DNA of 64,000 bases from Halopiger xanaduensis SH-6. Its GTDB lineage: Archaea; Halobacteriota; Halobacteria; Halobacteriales; Natrialbaceae. Position 1 is the first letter of the stretch; every line of letters begins with the position of its first letter. The position numbers and the translations under genes are program-made. The stretch covers positions 62,001-126,000 of the forward strand of contig NC_015658.1 in assembly GCF_000217715.1 (NCBI RefSeq), in the 5' to 3' direction. Positions 16,449 through 24,909 of the stretch are shown one piece after another. Under the pieces are notes generated by a model. That model saw only the letters and a list, made by a program, of their open reading frames with translations. It was not told the DNA's origin and did no database searches.

Positions 16449-18242
16449 CTACTCCTCCTTCGCGACGAGCTTTCCGATCCGGGGGAGGTACGTCGTCGGA
16501 TACTTGACCGATGCATCGGGATCGGAGTCGTCGACGACGCTGAAGTTTTCGGTCGCGACGAAACACTGATCGACCTTCTCCTGGATCGGCAGCTGCGGCA
16601 GGTCGTAGTTGAAGGCCCACGCCAGTTCGTTGATCTTCTGTCGGGTCTCCTCGGCGTCTTGATCCATCCCGACCAGTTCCTCGAACTCGGGGGCGAACTC
16701 GAGGGTCTCGGTTTCGCCGTCGGGATCGCCGATCGGGGGCAACTCGATCGATTCGGAGTAGTTGTAGACGTTCTTCGCGTCGGCGCTGTTCAAGTTCCAG
16801 TTTAAGGTGTGGTAGGGATACGTCCAGCCGTCGGACCACCAGAACCCGGCGATATCGAAGCCGGTATCGCCGTAGAGGTCCTGACCGAAGTAGACGCCGT
16901 CGTCCCGGGTCACGAGGTTCGTCTGAACGCCGAAGTCCTGCAGGTGCTGGTTGATCGTGATCGCGGCGTCGACCCACTCGTTCCAGGCGGCGGGCACCTT
17001 GAACTCGAAGGTCAGCGTCTCGCCGTCCGCGTCGACCCAGGTCCCGTCCTCACGGGAGAAGCCGGCCGACTCGAGCAGTTCGGTCGCCCGCTCGGTGTTG
17101 TTTCCGGCGTAGTCCTCGAACGCGTCGGGATCGTCGAGCCACTCAGCGGCCGAGTCATCGAAGTTGCCGACGATGCCAGTGGGCGTCCCCACGGGTGCCT
17201 TCGCGTCACCGCCGCCCGCCGAGTTCTCCGCGACGACTTCCCGATCGACGACGTGGGCGATCGCCTTCCGGACCTCGCGCTGCCCGAAGTGTTTGTGGTC
17301 GTGGTCGAACGCGATCGACAGCCCCCAGTTTGCGGGCTGTTGGATCTCGACGACGTGGTCCGGGAACGACGCCATGATGTCCGGCGAGGTGAAGATGTTG
17401 TGTAGGGCGTCGACCGAGCCGCCTCGCAGGGCCTGCCAGGCCTGCTCGTTCCCGTCGATAAATCGGAATCGGTACTCGGCGAAGTTGACGTCGTCCGCCC
17501 AGTGGGAGTCCTCGAACTTCGTGGTGACGAGTTCCTGTTCCCCGGAGCTATCGTACTGGAACGGACCCGTCCCGATCGGTTCCTCGGGCGCGAAATCCGC
17601 CAGCGCCGTCGATTCGGGATCGTTCTCGAGTTCCTCGAGGATATCCTGATACTGCTCGGCCGGCGTATCCAGCTCCATGTTCTGGATCGAGTTGAGGAAG
17701 ACCGGCTCGGAGACGTCGGCCTCGAGTCCGACCTCGACGGTCGTGTCGTCGACAGCTTCGACGTTCTCGACCGAGGTGAAGTTCCCGATCGGATGGTTGT
17801 CGTACAGCGAGATGTGGAGCTTTCGGACGAGGTCCTCCGCCGTGGCGTCCTCGCCGTTGTGCCACGTCAGGTCGTCCTGCAGCGTCAGCGTCGCCGCGTC
17901 GTCGCCGACCTCCCAGTCGGCGAGCGCTCCCTCGGCGAACTCGCCGGTCGTCGCCCGGAAGTACACCAGCTGGTCGAAGACGACGAACCCTGGCCGATCC
18001 GGATAGTTGCTGTCGTTCGCGGCGTTCCACTGCATGTCGTCGGGAAGGACCGACGTCGGCGCGGTGAAGGTCCGCTCGGTCATCGGCTCGTCGCCGGTGA
18101 TCTCCCCGCCGGTGTCGTCGGCCTCGTCGTCGCTGCCGCCGGCACACCCTGCGAGCGCCGCTGCCCCCGCTGTGCCGGTGATATGTAAGATCCGTCGCCG
18201 TGATGCCTCTCCGCCGGTGGATAGCACTCTCTCTGGTGCCAT
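16449..18242 (-). CDS. Opp/Dpp-type extracellular solute-binding lipoprotein (SBP family 5)
   Basis: Substrate-binding protein of 597 aa that captures the solute outside the cell. A twin-arginine motif (SRRRILH) leads into an Ala/Gly-rich segment and a lipobox LAGC with Cys33, so it should be Tat-exported and lipid-anchored. The remainder is an SBP_bac_5 fold (TWHNGEDATAEDL, IGTGPFQYD, EVRKAIAHVVDRE). First gene of the operon. A minus-strand AT-rich TATA (within 18268-18285) fits a leaderless start at 18242. Such proteins bind peptides or oligosaccharides; the flanking glycosidases favour an oligosaccharide (inference). Divergent from the GH3 gene at 18414. Confidence 0.92.
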   Translation of the reverse strand: MAPERVLSTGGEASRRRILHITGTAGAAALAGCAGGSDDEADDTGGEITGDEPMTERTFTAPTSVLPDDMQWNAANDSNYPDRPGFVVFDQLVYFRATTGEFAEGALADWEVGDDAATLTLQDDLTWHNGEDATAEDLVRKLHISLYDNHPIGNFTSVENVEAVDDTTVEVGLEADVSEPVFLNSIQNMELDTPAEQYQDILEELENDPESTALADFAPEEPIGTGPFQYDSSGEQELVTTKFEDSHWADDVNFAEYRFRFIDGNEQAWQALRGGSVDALHNIFTSPDIMASFPDHVVEIQQPANWGLSIAFDHDHKHFGQREVRKAIAHVVDREVVAENSAGGGDAKAPVGTPTGIVGNFDDSAAEWLDDPDAFEDYAGNNTERATELLESAGFSREDGTWVDADGETLTFEFKVPAAWNEWVDAAITINQHLQDFGVQTNLVTRDDGVYFGQDLYGDTGFDIAGFWWSDGWTYPYHTLNWNLNSADAKNVYNYSESIELPPIGDPDGETETLEFAPEFEELVGMDQDAEETRQKINELAWAFNYDLPQLPIQEKVDQCFVATENFSVVDDSDPDASVKYPTTYLPRIGKLVAKEE

Positions 18243-18413
18243 GTACTCCTGCCGGTACCGTCTCGTATTTTAAATAATTTTCGGAAAACATAACAGTTGT
18301 TTATACCGTTCGCGCGTTTCGCCCGCACACATCGTTATTACGCCTCCTCGAGGCCTCAAACGTCCGCTTACGAGGGATACACTTATTATCGTCCTGCGTG
18401 GATCCCTACATCC

Positions 18414-20639
18414 ATGACGAGCGAGGTTCGGTATCTAGATCCGTCGCTGTCGATCGACGAGCGCGTCGCCGACCTCCTCGAGCGGATGACCCTCGAGGAG
18501 AAGATCGGGCAACTGGCCGGGTCCTACGTCGGGGTTCTGGACGAGGGACTCCACGACGTCGACGACGTTATCGATGAGATCGACGAGTACCACATCGGGG
18601 CCGTCGCTCCCTTCGGTTGGGGCGGGTCGCCGAACGAGTCGGTCGACGAGGCCGTCGACGCGGCGCGCCGGCTCCAGCAACACGCCGTCGAAGAGACCCG
18701 CCTCGGGATCCCGCTTTTGTTCGCCTCGGATGCGATCCACGGTCACGCCTACATCAAGGAGGCGACCGTCTTCCCGAACGCGCTCGGCGCGGCGGCGACG
18801 TGGAGTCCCGACCTGATCGAGCGAACCGCCGAGATCACGGCGGCGGAACTGCGTGCGACCGGTGCCGCACAGAACTACAGCCCGACGTGCGACGTCGTTC
18901 GCGATCCCCGATGGGGGCGGACCGGCGAAACGTTCGGCGAGAGTCCGTACCTCGTCGGACAACTGGCCGCCAGCAAAGTTCGGGGATATCAGGGCGACGA
19001 CCTCGAGGGAGATAGCGTGCTCGCGACGGCCAAGCACTTCCCGGCCTACGGGGTCCCCGCACGCGGCGAGGACGCCGCGCCGGTCGACGTCTCCTCGCAC
19101 ACGCTCCGCAACGTACTCTTGCCGCCCTTCGAGGACGCACTGGACGAAGACGTCGGCTCGGTGATGCCCTGTTACAACTCGGTCGACGGGGAGCCGGCAC
19201 ACGGCTCCAGTCGCTACCTGACCGACCTCCTCCGCGAGGAACTCGAGTTCGACGGCGTCGTCGTCTCGGACTGGAACGGAATCGCGCAGTTGCACGAGGA
19301 ACACCGGACAGCGGGGACGCCGCTCGAGGCGGCCCGTCAGACCCACAGCGCAGGGCTGGATATCGGTTCGGTCGCCGGCGGCGAACACGCGGGACACGTC
19401 CAGGAACTGGTCGAGCAGGGCGCCCTGTCCGAAGAGGTAATCGAGGCTAGCGCCGAGCGAGTACTGCGGGCGAAGTTCGCGCTCGGCCTCTTCGAAGATC
19501 CGTACCCGGACGACGACGCCGCGGAGGCACTCGGCACACCGGACCACCTCAATGTCGCCCGCGAGACCGTCCGCAAGTCGCTGACGCTGCTGCAAAACGA
19601 AGAGGATCTGCTCCCGCTCGAGGACGCCGACGAGGTGTTCGTCACCGGACCGAACGCCGACGCGATCGTCCACCAGAACGGCGGCTGGAGCTGTAACGCC
19701 GACGAGGGCGTCCCCGGGACGACGATCCTCGAGGGAATCGCCGACGTCGCCGACGAGACGACCGTCACCTACGAACCCGGCAGCGGGATCAACGCGCCCG
19801 TCGATATCGACGCCGCCGCGGAGCGAGCGGCCGAGGCCGACGTCGCCGTGATCGCCCTCGGCGAGGACTGGTACCTCCATGAATTCGGTCCCTCCGCGGA
19901 GACCGACGGCGAGACAGGCGAGTTCCCGACCCGGAACGAACTCTCGTTGCCCGATGCCCAGCGCGATCTCGTCGACGCAGTGTCGGCGACCGGAACGCCG
20001 GTCGTCGCGGTGCTGGTGACCGGCCGCCCGCTGGCTATCGAGGAGTTGGCCGACGACGTCCCGGCGATTCTCATGGCGTACTATCCGGGGCGCGTCGGCG
20101 GCGGGATGATCGCGAAGGTCCTGTTCGGCCAGGCCGAGCCCGGCGGCCGGCTCCCGATTTCGATGCCGCGATCGGCGGCCGATCTACCGACGTACTTCAA
20201 CTACCTGCCGCATCCACACCCGATCGGTTCCGACGAACACCCGTCCTCGTACGACCCGCTGTTCGAGTTCGGCCACGGACTGAGTTACACCACTCTCGAG
20301 TACGAAGCGATCGACCTGTCCGACGACGCGATCGCGCCGGGTGAGGACGTCACGGTCCGCGTCACGGTGGCCAACACCGGCGACCGACACGGCAGCGAGG
20401 TCGTCCAGGCGTTCGGCCGCGACGAGTTCAGTTCGGTCGTGACGCCCGTTCGCGAACTGTGGGCCTTCGAGCGCGTCGAACTCGAGCCCGGCGAGCGAAC
20501 GACGGTCGAACTTCGCATCGATCCGGACGAACTCGGCCTGTTCGACCGCTCGAACGACGGCCGTCGCGACGACGGTCGCCTACAGCTTATCGTCGAGGAC
20601 CGGACGTTCGATCTCGAGGCCCGTCCGCAGCGCGAATAG
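18414..20639 (+). CDS. GH3 family beta-glycosidase (copy 1)
   Basis: Beta-glucosidase/beta-xylosidase type hydrolase, 741 aa, without a signal peptide and so probably cytosolic. N-terminal GH3 barrel with MTLEEKIGQL, the substrate-binding stretch RWGRTGETFGE, KHF, and the nucleophile Asp286 in VVSDWNG. The alpha/beta sandwich domain follows, and the C-terminal fibronectin-III-like domain ends the protein. The frame is open from 18297, but TTATTA at 18383-18388 is 26-31 bp before the ATG at 18414, so I take the leaderless start. It sits divergently next to the Opp-type binding protein and likely hydrolyses the beta-linked oligosaccharides that it delivers (inference). Confidence 0.92.
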   Translation: MTSEVRYLDPSLSIDERVADLLERMTLEEKIGQLAGSYVGVLDEGLHDVDDVIDEIDEYHIGAVAPFGWGGSPNESVDEAVDAARRLQQHAVEETRLGIPLLFASDAIHGHAYIKEATVFPNALGAAATWSPDLIERTAEITAAELRATGAAQNYSPTCDVVRDPRWGRTGETFGESPYLVGQLAASKVRGYQGDDLEGDSVLATAKHFPAYGVPARGEDAAPVDVSSHTLRNVLLPPFEDALDEDVGSVMPCYNSVDGEPAHGSSRYLTDLLREELEFDGVVVSDWNGIAQLHEEHRTAGTPLEAARQTHSAGLDIGSVAGGEHAGHVQELVEQGALSEEVIEASAERVLRAKFALGLFEDPYPDDDAAEALGTPDHLNVARETVRKSLTLLQNEEDLLPLEDADEVFVTGPNADAIVHQNGGWSCNADEGVPGTTILEGIADVADETTVTYEPGSGINAPVDIDAAAERAAEADVAVIALGEDWYLHEFGPSAETDGETGEFPTRNELSLPDAQRDLVDAVSATGTPVVAVLVTGRPLAIEELADDVPAILMAYYPGRVGGGMIAKVLFGQAEPGGRLPISMPRSAADLPTYFNYLPHPHPIGSDEHPSSYDPLFEFGHGLSYTTLEYEAIDLSDDAIAPGEDVTVRVTVANTGDRHGSEVVQAFGRDEFSSVVTPVRELWAFERVELEPGERTTVELRIDPDELGLFDRSNDGRRDDGRLQLIVEDRTFDLEARPQRE

Positions 20640-21067
20640 ATCTACCTCGTCTCGAGGCCGCTCGAGTCGACCCTGTTTCTTCTTCGCTGGATACCCGTTA
20701 CCCGTTCCTGCGTCCTGTAGACTGGCTCGAAACACTCGAGCGACGGCGCTATCGCTAAATACGCTCCAGAAGTGCTGTTGTCCGTCCTGTGGCTCTTGAT
20801 ACGTATTCTTACAGTTTTTCGTTTCTCGAGATGACGGAGAGAATCGCCATGCGACGGCACCGTAGATAGATAAGCTATCTGTTTAATCTACAACCAGTAA
20901 ACAAGTATCGGACAGATCATCTCTGTCGTTCGAGATCGAGTGAAATCGATTACAATAGTATGAGTGTAAAATAAGTTAGGCGGAGTCAGTACGAGACGCT
21001 ATCGCAAAACGCCGGTTGCGTTCGATCCGAACGACGAGAGGGGCGAACGGATCGTTTTGTCCGGTCG
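20640..21067. other. Intergenic region between convergent genes with nested inverted repeats
   Basis: About 430 bp between the ends of the GH3 gene (plus) and the 636-aa gene (minus). No coding frame is convincing. AGATAG/CTATCT (20864-20880) is nested inside GTAGAT/ATCTAC (20862-20891), followed by AT-rich DNA to about 20980. A T-run (TTTTTCGTTT near 20813-20822) could end the GH3 transcript. Confidence 0.4.
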
Positions 21068-22978
21068 TTATTGCTTACGCCGGTCCGAACGATCCCACGG
21101 GAACGCGTACGTCGGGTCGTTGACGAACCGCTCGAGGTCGGCGGTCAGCGAGATACGGGTACCGCTGGGAAGGTCCACTCGAACTGCGTTCGATTCGGGG
21201 CGGTGCTCCTCGCCGTCGGTCCGGACGGTCGCGAACTCGTGTTCGCCGTAGGCGCCGGCCTGGACGATCAGTTCGCGCTCCCGGCTGCCGCCGTTGATGA
21301 GCGTCAGATCGACGCCCGCATCGGTTACGTCCTCGACGAGCGCACTGACGCCCTCGGGGAGCCCCGGCCGACGATGGTCGGCGTCGAAGTGGCGCACCTG
21401 CGCCATCACCAGTCCGCCGTAGTAGACCGGCTGGGGCGCGCCCATCGTCAACTGGAGTAGTCCGCGGTGGAAGACGGGGTTTCGATCCCGGAGGTAGTCC
21501 TCGTCGACGTCCGTCGGGGCACCGCTCTCTTCGCGCATGATCTCGAGTTGCTGGTACACTCGGCTGTGGCTCGCCTCGAGGATGCGCTCGGGGTAGTCCG
21601 GGAACTCGCCGTCGAGGTACGCGAGCCACGCGTACTCGCTGCCGGCGCCGTGCTTGTTGGAGGCCCGAGGATCGACTCGCGTCCAGTCGCGCTTGCCCCA
21701 GTCGCGCAGCCGACGGATGCGCTCGCGGTCGTCGTCGTCCATCGACATGTACCAGAGGTGGACGGCGTAGGGATCGTCCCGGTGGGGCTTGAACTCGTAC
21801 CAGCCGTCCCGCCACAGCACCTCGCCGTCGTCCTCCGTGAGCACGCCCGATGCGTCGTAGTGGTAGTCGCCGGGGTCGCCGTACTTGTGCGGGATGTAGA
21901 GCGTGTCGTGGACGGCGTCCGAACTGACCTCGATCCCGTTCTTGATCAGGGCCTCGAGCTGCGAGCGGGGGAACTCGAGGTGCTCGCGATCGCCGGTCAG
22001 GAGGACGGCGTTCTCCGCCGCGACTGTCGGACCAATGCCGATGTAGTGCCAGCCGCCCCACGACCAGCCGTAGTAGCCGCCGTACCACTTGCCGCCCGTG
22101 TACTCGCCGATCTCGCCCGAGCGGCCGACGTTATCGGGGATGATCCCGCCGTTTTCGGCGGTGCGCTCGCGCCAGGCTTCGAGGTATTCCGTGACCCACT
22201 CTCGATACCGGTCGTCGCCGGTGTGGAGGTAGGCGTTGGTCATCAGGCTCGTCACGTTGAGGTTCAGCGGGATGTCGCCCTTCGCGCAGCGCTCGTTGAG
22301 CACCTCGAACAGCCGCTCCTCGTTGGCGGGATCGAGCAGGTCGGCAGCCTCGTCGAACTCGAGGTCGCGCCAGGGGAGCCCGTGGCTGGCCCACCGGTAG
22401 TCGGCGCCGTAGGGGTGGTGCTCGTAGGCCGCAAAGTCGCAGTAGTCTGGTCCCATGCTCCCGTTCATCGGCCCGCGGACGAGCCGTTTCTCGCCGTCGT
22501 AGTTGTTCACGTCGGCGTCGTCGGAGTAGAGGCCGGCGAACCGCTCGGCGCGTTCGACGACGGTCTCGTCGTCCGGCGACGCCAGTCCCATATTGTACGT
22601 GTAGAGGTTCCCCTCGCCCATGTGGAACCAGTCGCGACACTGCTCGAACTCGTCGACGACCATCGGATGGCCGAAGGGGGTCTCGGTCTCGCTCCCGCGG
22701 CGCAGCGCGGCCTCGTAGGCTTCGCGAGCCTGCTCGAGCAGCCGTTCGTCGCCGCCCATCGCGTACACGAGCGGCCAGTTGTAGAACCCCTCGACGACGT
22801 CGTCGAAGCCGTCGACGCCGGTGTGTCCTTCGGGCGGCCACAGCGGCTCGCCGTCGTCGTCGAAGTAGTCCTCGACGAACCGATCGACCGCGCTCTCGAG
22901 GAGGGTAAACAGGTCCCGCTGGCGAACGGCCCAGTCCGGCGGGGTCGAAACGGCGGTCGTCGCGGTGAGTTCGGTCAC
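21068..22978 (-). CDS. Large conserved-looking cytosolic protein, possible alpha/alpha-barrel carbohydrate enzyme
   Basis: Acidic protein of 636 aa, no signal peptide. It is rich in Trp, Tyr and Gly, with repeating helix-loop patterns such as NWPLVYAMGGDERLLEQARE, EQCRDWFHMGEGNLYTY, and GGYYGWSWGGWHYIGIG. Such patterns are common in (alpha/alpha)6-barrel glycosidases and lyases. The last 110 residues look like a beta-sandwich. I do not recognise a CAZy family. Context (GH3, Gfo/Idh/MocA, pectate lyase) argues for a role in oligosaccharide breakdown; removal of unsaturated uronates would fill a gap in the pathway, but that is only a hypothesis. The start codon appears to be GTG. A GTTCCC-type palindrome lies 57 bp upstream. 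It is followed downstream by the convergent GH3 gene. Confidence 0.75.
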   Translation of the reverse strand: MTELTATTAVSTPPDWAVRQRDLFTLLESAVDRFVEDYFDDDGEPLWPPEGHTGVDGFDDVVEGFYNWPLVYAMGGDERLLEQAREAYEAALRRGSETETPFGHPMVVDEFEQCRDWFHMGEGNLYTYNMGLASPDDETVVERAERFAGLYSDDADVNNYDGEKRLVRGPMNGSMGPDYCDFAAYEHHPYGADYRWASHGLPWRDLEFDEAADLLDPANEERLFEVLNERCAKGDIPLNLNVTSLMTNAYLHTGDDRYREWVTEYLEAWRERTAENGGIIPDNVGRSGEIGEYTGGKWYGGYYGWSWGGWHYIGIGPTVAAENAVLLTGDREHLEFPRSQLEALIKNGIEVSSDAVHDTLYIPHKYGDPGDYHYDASGVLTEDDGEVLWRDGWYEFKPHRDDPYAVHLWYMSMDDDDRERIRRLRDWGKRDWTRVDPRASNKHGAGSEYAWLAYLDGEFPDYPERILEASHSRVYQQLEIMREESGAPTDVDEDYLRDRNPVFHRGLLQLTMGAPQPVYYGGLVMAQVRHFDADHRRPGLPEGVSALVEDVTDAGVDLTLINGGSRERELIVQAGAYGEHEFATVRTDGEEHRPESNAVRVDLPSGTRISLTADLERFVNDPTYAFPWDRSDRRKQ

Positions 22979-23034
22979 GGTTCGATCGCCTCCGTTCGCT
23001 GATCGCCTCTCGAGCGCCGTCGCCTCTCACAGTG

Positions 23035-23051
23035 GTTCCCGAGACGGGAAC
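23035..23051. promoter_or_regulatory. 17-bp palindrome GTTCCC-N5-GGGAAC (site A)
   Basis: GTTCCCGAGACGGGAAC, with 7-bp perfect arms, lies between the Gfo/Idh/MocA gene and the 636-aa gene, 57 bp upstream of the latter. One of four perfect copies in intergenic DNA of this window; see also 24646, 42288 and 58714. Likely a regulator operator (inference). Confidence 0.65.
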
Positions 23052-23129
23052 GAAGCGATTGCGGCGCCCCGGTCGCTTCGGGATACCGTGTGCTCGCCGG
23101 TGCAATGAATCGGATTGGTCGCTGCATCG

Positions 23130-24137
23130 TTACTCTCGAGTGCCGTACTCGACGTCGACCCACTGGTCGGTTCGGGCCGCTTTCTCCAGGGCAAACGTGA
23201 TATCCAGCGCCTTACGCGCCTCCTCGGGCGGGATCATCGGCTCGCGGTCGTCGCGGATCGCCGCGACGAAGTCCCGAACCTGCCCGGCGATGCCCGTTCC
23301 CATGTGGAAGGGTTCGAGCGTCGCCTCGGCGCCGGATTTCGTCTCGAACAGGTCGAGTTCGTCTTCGTGCCACTTGAACGATCCCTCGGTTCCGTGGAGG
23401 TTCAATGAGAGTCGTTCCTCGGGATACATCGCCGTCGTCCCCGTGATCTGGCCGTAGCCGCCGTTCGCGAACTCGACGCTCGCGACGGCGGTGTCCGGAA
23501 CCTCGACGTCGTGGTGGACGGTATCGAGTTCGGCGGCGACTCGCTCGATTTCGCCGGCCGTCCACTGGAGGAGGTCGATGCCGTGGAGGGCCTGCGTGAG
23601 GAGCACTCCGCCGTCGAGGTCGGTCGTCCCGTGCCACCCGACGTCTTCGTAGTAGGACGGGTCCCGGTGCCACTTCACTTCCACCTCGCCGAGGACCAGA
23701 TCACCGAGTTGACCGTCGGCGACGACCTCGTGGGCGAACTGCGGCCCGCCGTACAGCCGCCGCTGGAAGATTCCGCCCAGCGTGATCCCCTCGCGCTCGC
23801 AGACGTCGATCAGCTGGTCGACGCGCTCGCGCGTGATCTCGAGCGGCTTCTCGCAGAGGATGTCCACGCCCGCTTCGGCGAGGTCCGAGACGATCTCGAG
23901 GTGGGTGCCGTTCGGCGTACAGACGCTGACGATGTCGAGGTCGGCGTCGACCGCCATCTCGGCGGGATCCGTGTACCAGGCGACGTCGTACGCGTCCGCG
24001 AACGACCGGGCGATCCCCTCGTCGATGTCGGCACAGGCGACGAGCGTCGCGTCCTCGATGTCTTCGACGGCGTCCGCGTGGTTTTCTCCCATGCCGGCAC
24101 ACCCGACGACTCCATACCGAAAGTCACTAGCTGCCAT
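23130..24137 (-). CDS. Gfo/Idh/MocA family sugar oxidoreductase (copy 2)
   Basis: NAD(P)-dependent dehydrogenase-type protein of about 335 aa. Rossmann motif GVVGCAGMGENHAD at the N-terminus, EKP motif (CEKPLEI) near residue 95-100, and the C-terminal substrate domain with GTTDLDGGVLLTQALHGIDLL. It is strongly similar along its length to the protein at 54290-55279 (shared GGIFQRR, DGG, and GTGxxGQVRDFxxAIRxDREP stretches), so the two arose by duplication. In-frame TTG and ATG codons exist at 24149 and 24143; the TATA at 24163-24170 (minus) best fits 24137 or 24143. The last 150 bp before the next gene contain a GTTCCC-type palindrome. Confidence 0.85.
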   Translation of the reverse strand: MAASDFRYGVVGCAGMGENHADAVEDIEDATLVACADIDEGIARSFADAYDVAWYTDPAEMAVDADLDIVSVCTPNGTHLEIVSDLAEAGVDILCEKPLEITRERVDQLIDVCEREGITLGGIFQRRLYGGPQFAHEVVADGQLGDLVLGEVEVKWHRDPSYYEDVGWHGTTDLDGGVLLTQALHGIDLLQWTAGEIERVAAELDTVHHDVEVPDTAVASVEFANGGYGQITGTTAMYPEERLSLNLHGTEGSFKWHEDELDLFETKSGAEATLEPFHMGTGIAGQVRDFVAAIRDDREPMIPPEEARKALDITFALEKAARTDQWVDVEYGTRE

Positions 24138-24162
24138 TGACATGCACAAGCGAGTAGCAGGG

Positions 24163-24196
24163 ATTTATAGATTGTGCTGCGTTCACATTGCGTACG
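24163..24196 (-). promoter_or_regulatory. Promoter of the Gfo/Idh/MocA gene with an IclR-1-type site
   Basis: Minus-strand TATA box CTATAAAT is at 24163-24170. Nine bases further upstream, 24180-24196 reads CGTTCACATTGCGTACG, an imperfect palindrome that shares TTCACATTG and the centre with the perfect IclR-1 palindrome at 3619-3635 (11 of 17 bases). Confidence 0.45.
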
Positions 24197-24909
24197 TACT
24201 ACACTGGCGATCGTCGCTGAGCCGGTCTCTCCACCGACGAAATGGAACACAGGCTCCCGAACGCGACCCCTTCCAAGCCTGTAACCTCGAGCACGCCAGC
24301 GGCCTCGACCGCTACTTCGAACGGCACCTCGATGTTCCCCACAGCGGAACTAGCGGCCGAAAATCTGGCTGCCGTTGGAGGGCAGAAATACTCGAGTCGC
24401 CCCATTCGGCGTCGAACGAGCGCTACTCGTGCGTGTTACGGCTTGTCCGTCCGCACGCCCGAAGGGGCCCGACGACGGGGCCGATTGATCGGAACGGTGC
24501 TTTGTCGTTCTATTACAACCATACTATCGTAATCCTTCTGTGCTCGATCCGGATATCGGTCGCACTGCTATCGCTACTCTCGGTCGATGAACCGGTTTTT
24601 ATCGGTGAGAGTACTTCAGTCGTCGATACTCGATATAGCTACAGGGTTCCCCAGACGGGAACGAAGGTAATAGCCGACACGGCCATCGAAGCGTCGCGGC
24701 GGCCCGAACCGGTTCGGCGGCCAGATTCGGCGCGGATCGGACGGGCGTCAGCGAATTTCTCGTTCCGCGATCGGGAATAGCACCGTCGGTCCCGACCACC
24801 TGACCTGACGAACGCAGGCCACGAACGGCGGGACCATCGTCGTCGGACCATCGTCAATGGACATCCCTCCTCGAGCCGCCGATACTGGTCGAGACGCGAA
24901 TCGACGCCG
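24197..24909. other. Long intergenic region, no convincing gene
   Basis: About 710 bp between the promoter of the Gfo/Idh/MocA gene and the end of the minus-strand GH3 gene. None of its frames has haloarchaeal-like composition or a recognisable family. It contains an AT-rich patch (about 24500-24540), a T-run followed by ATC (24593-24602), and a GTTCCC-type palindrome with an adjacent minus-strand TATA-like sequence at 24632-24662. It may carry a regulatory transcript or a second, distal promoter for the downstream genes. Confidence 0.4.
24646..24662. promoter_or_regulatory. 17-bp palindrome GTTCCC-N5-GGGAAC (site B) with adjacent TATA-like box
   Basis: GTTCCCCAGACGGGAAC differs by one base from site A at 23035, and both are followed by CGAAG-type flanks. 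On the minus strand it is followed after 6 bp by GCTATATC (24632-24639), the same operator-TATA order as at the IclR-2 promoter. No gene starts within 450 bp on that strand. Confidence 0.55.

Noticed and set aside
24199-24405. Minus-strand frame of 68 codons upstream of the Gfo gene
   Set aside because: No TATA at the right distance, atypical composition, no recognisable fold; kept out for lack of support.
23782-24780. Plus-strand frame of about 330 codons through the Gfo gene and the intergenic region
   Set aside because: Ser/Arg-rich composition, opposite to a clear gene, no family similarity.
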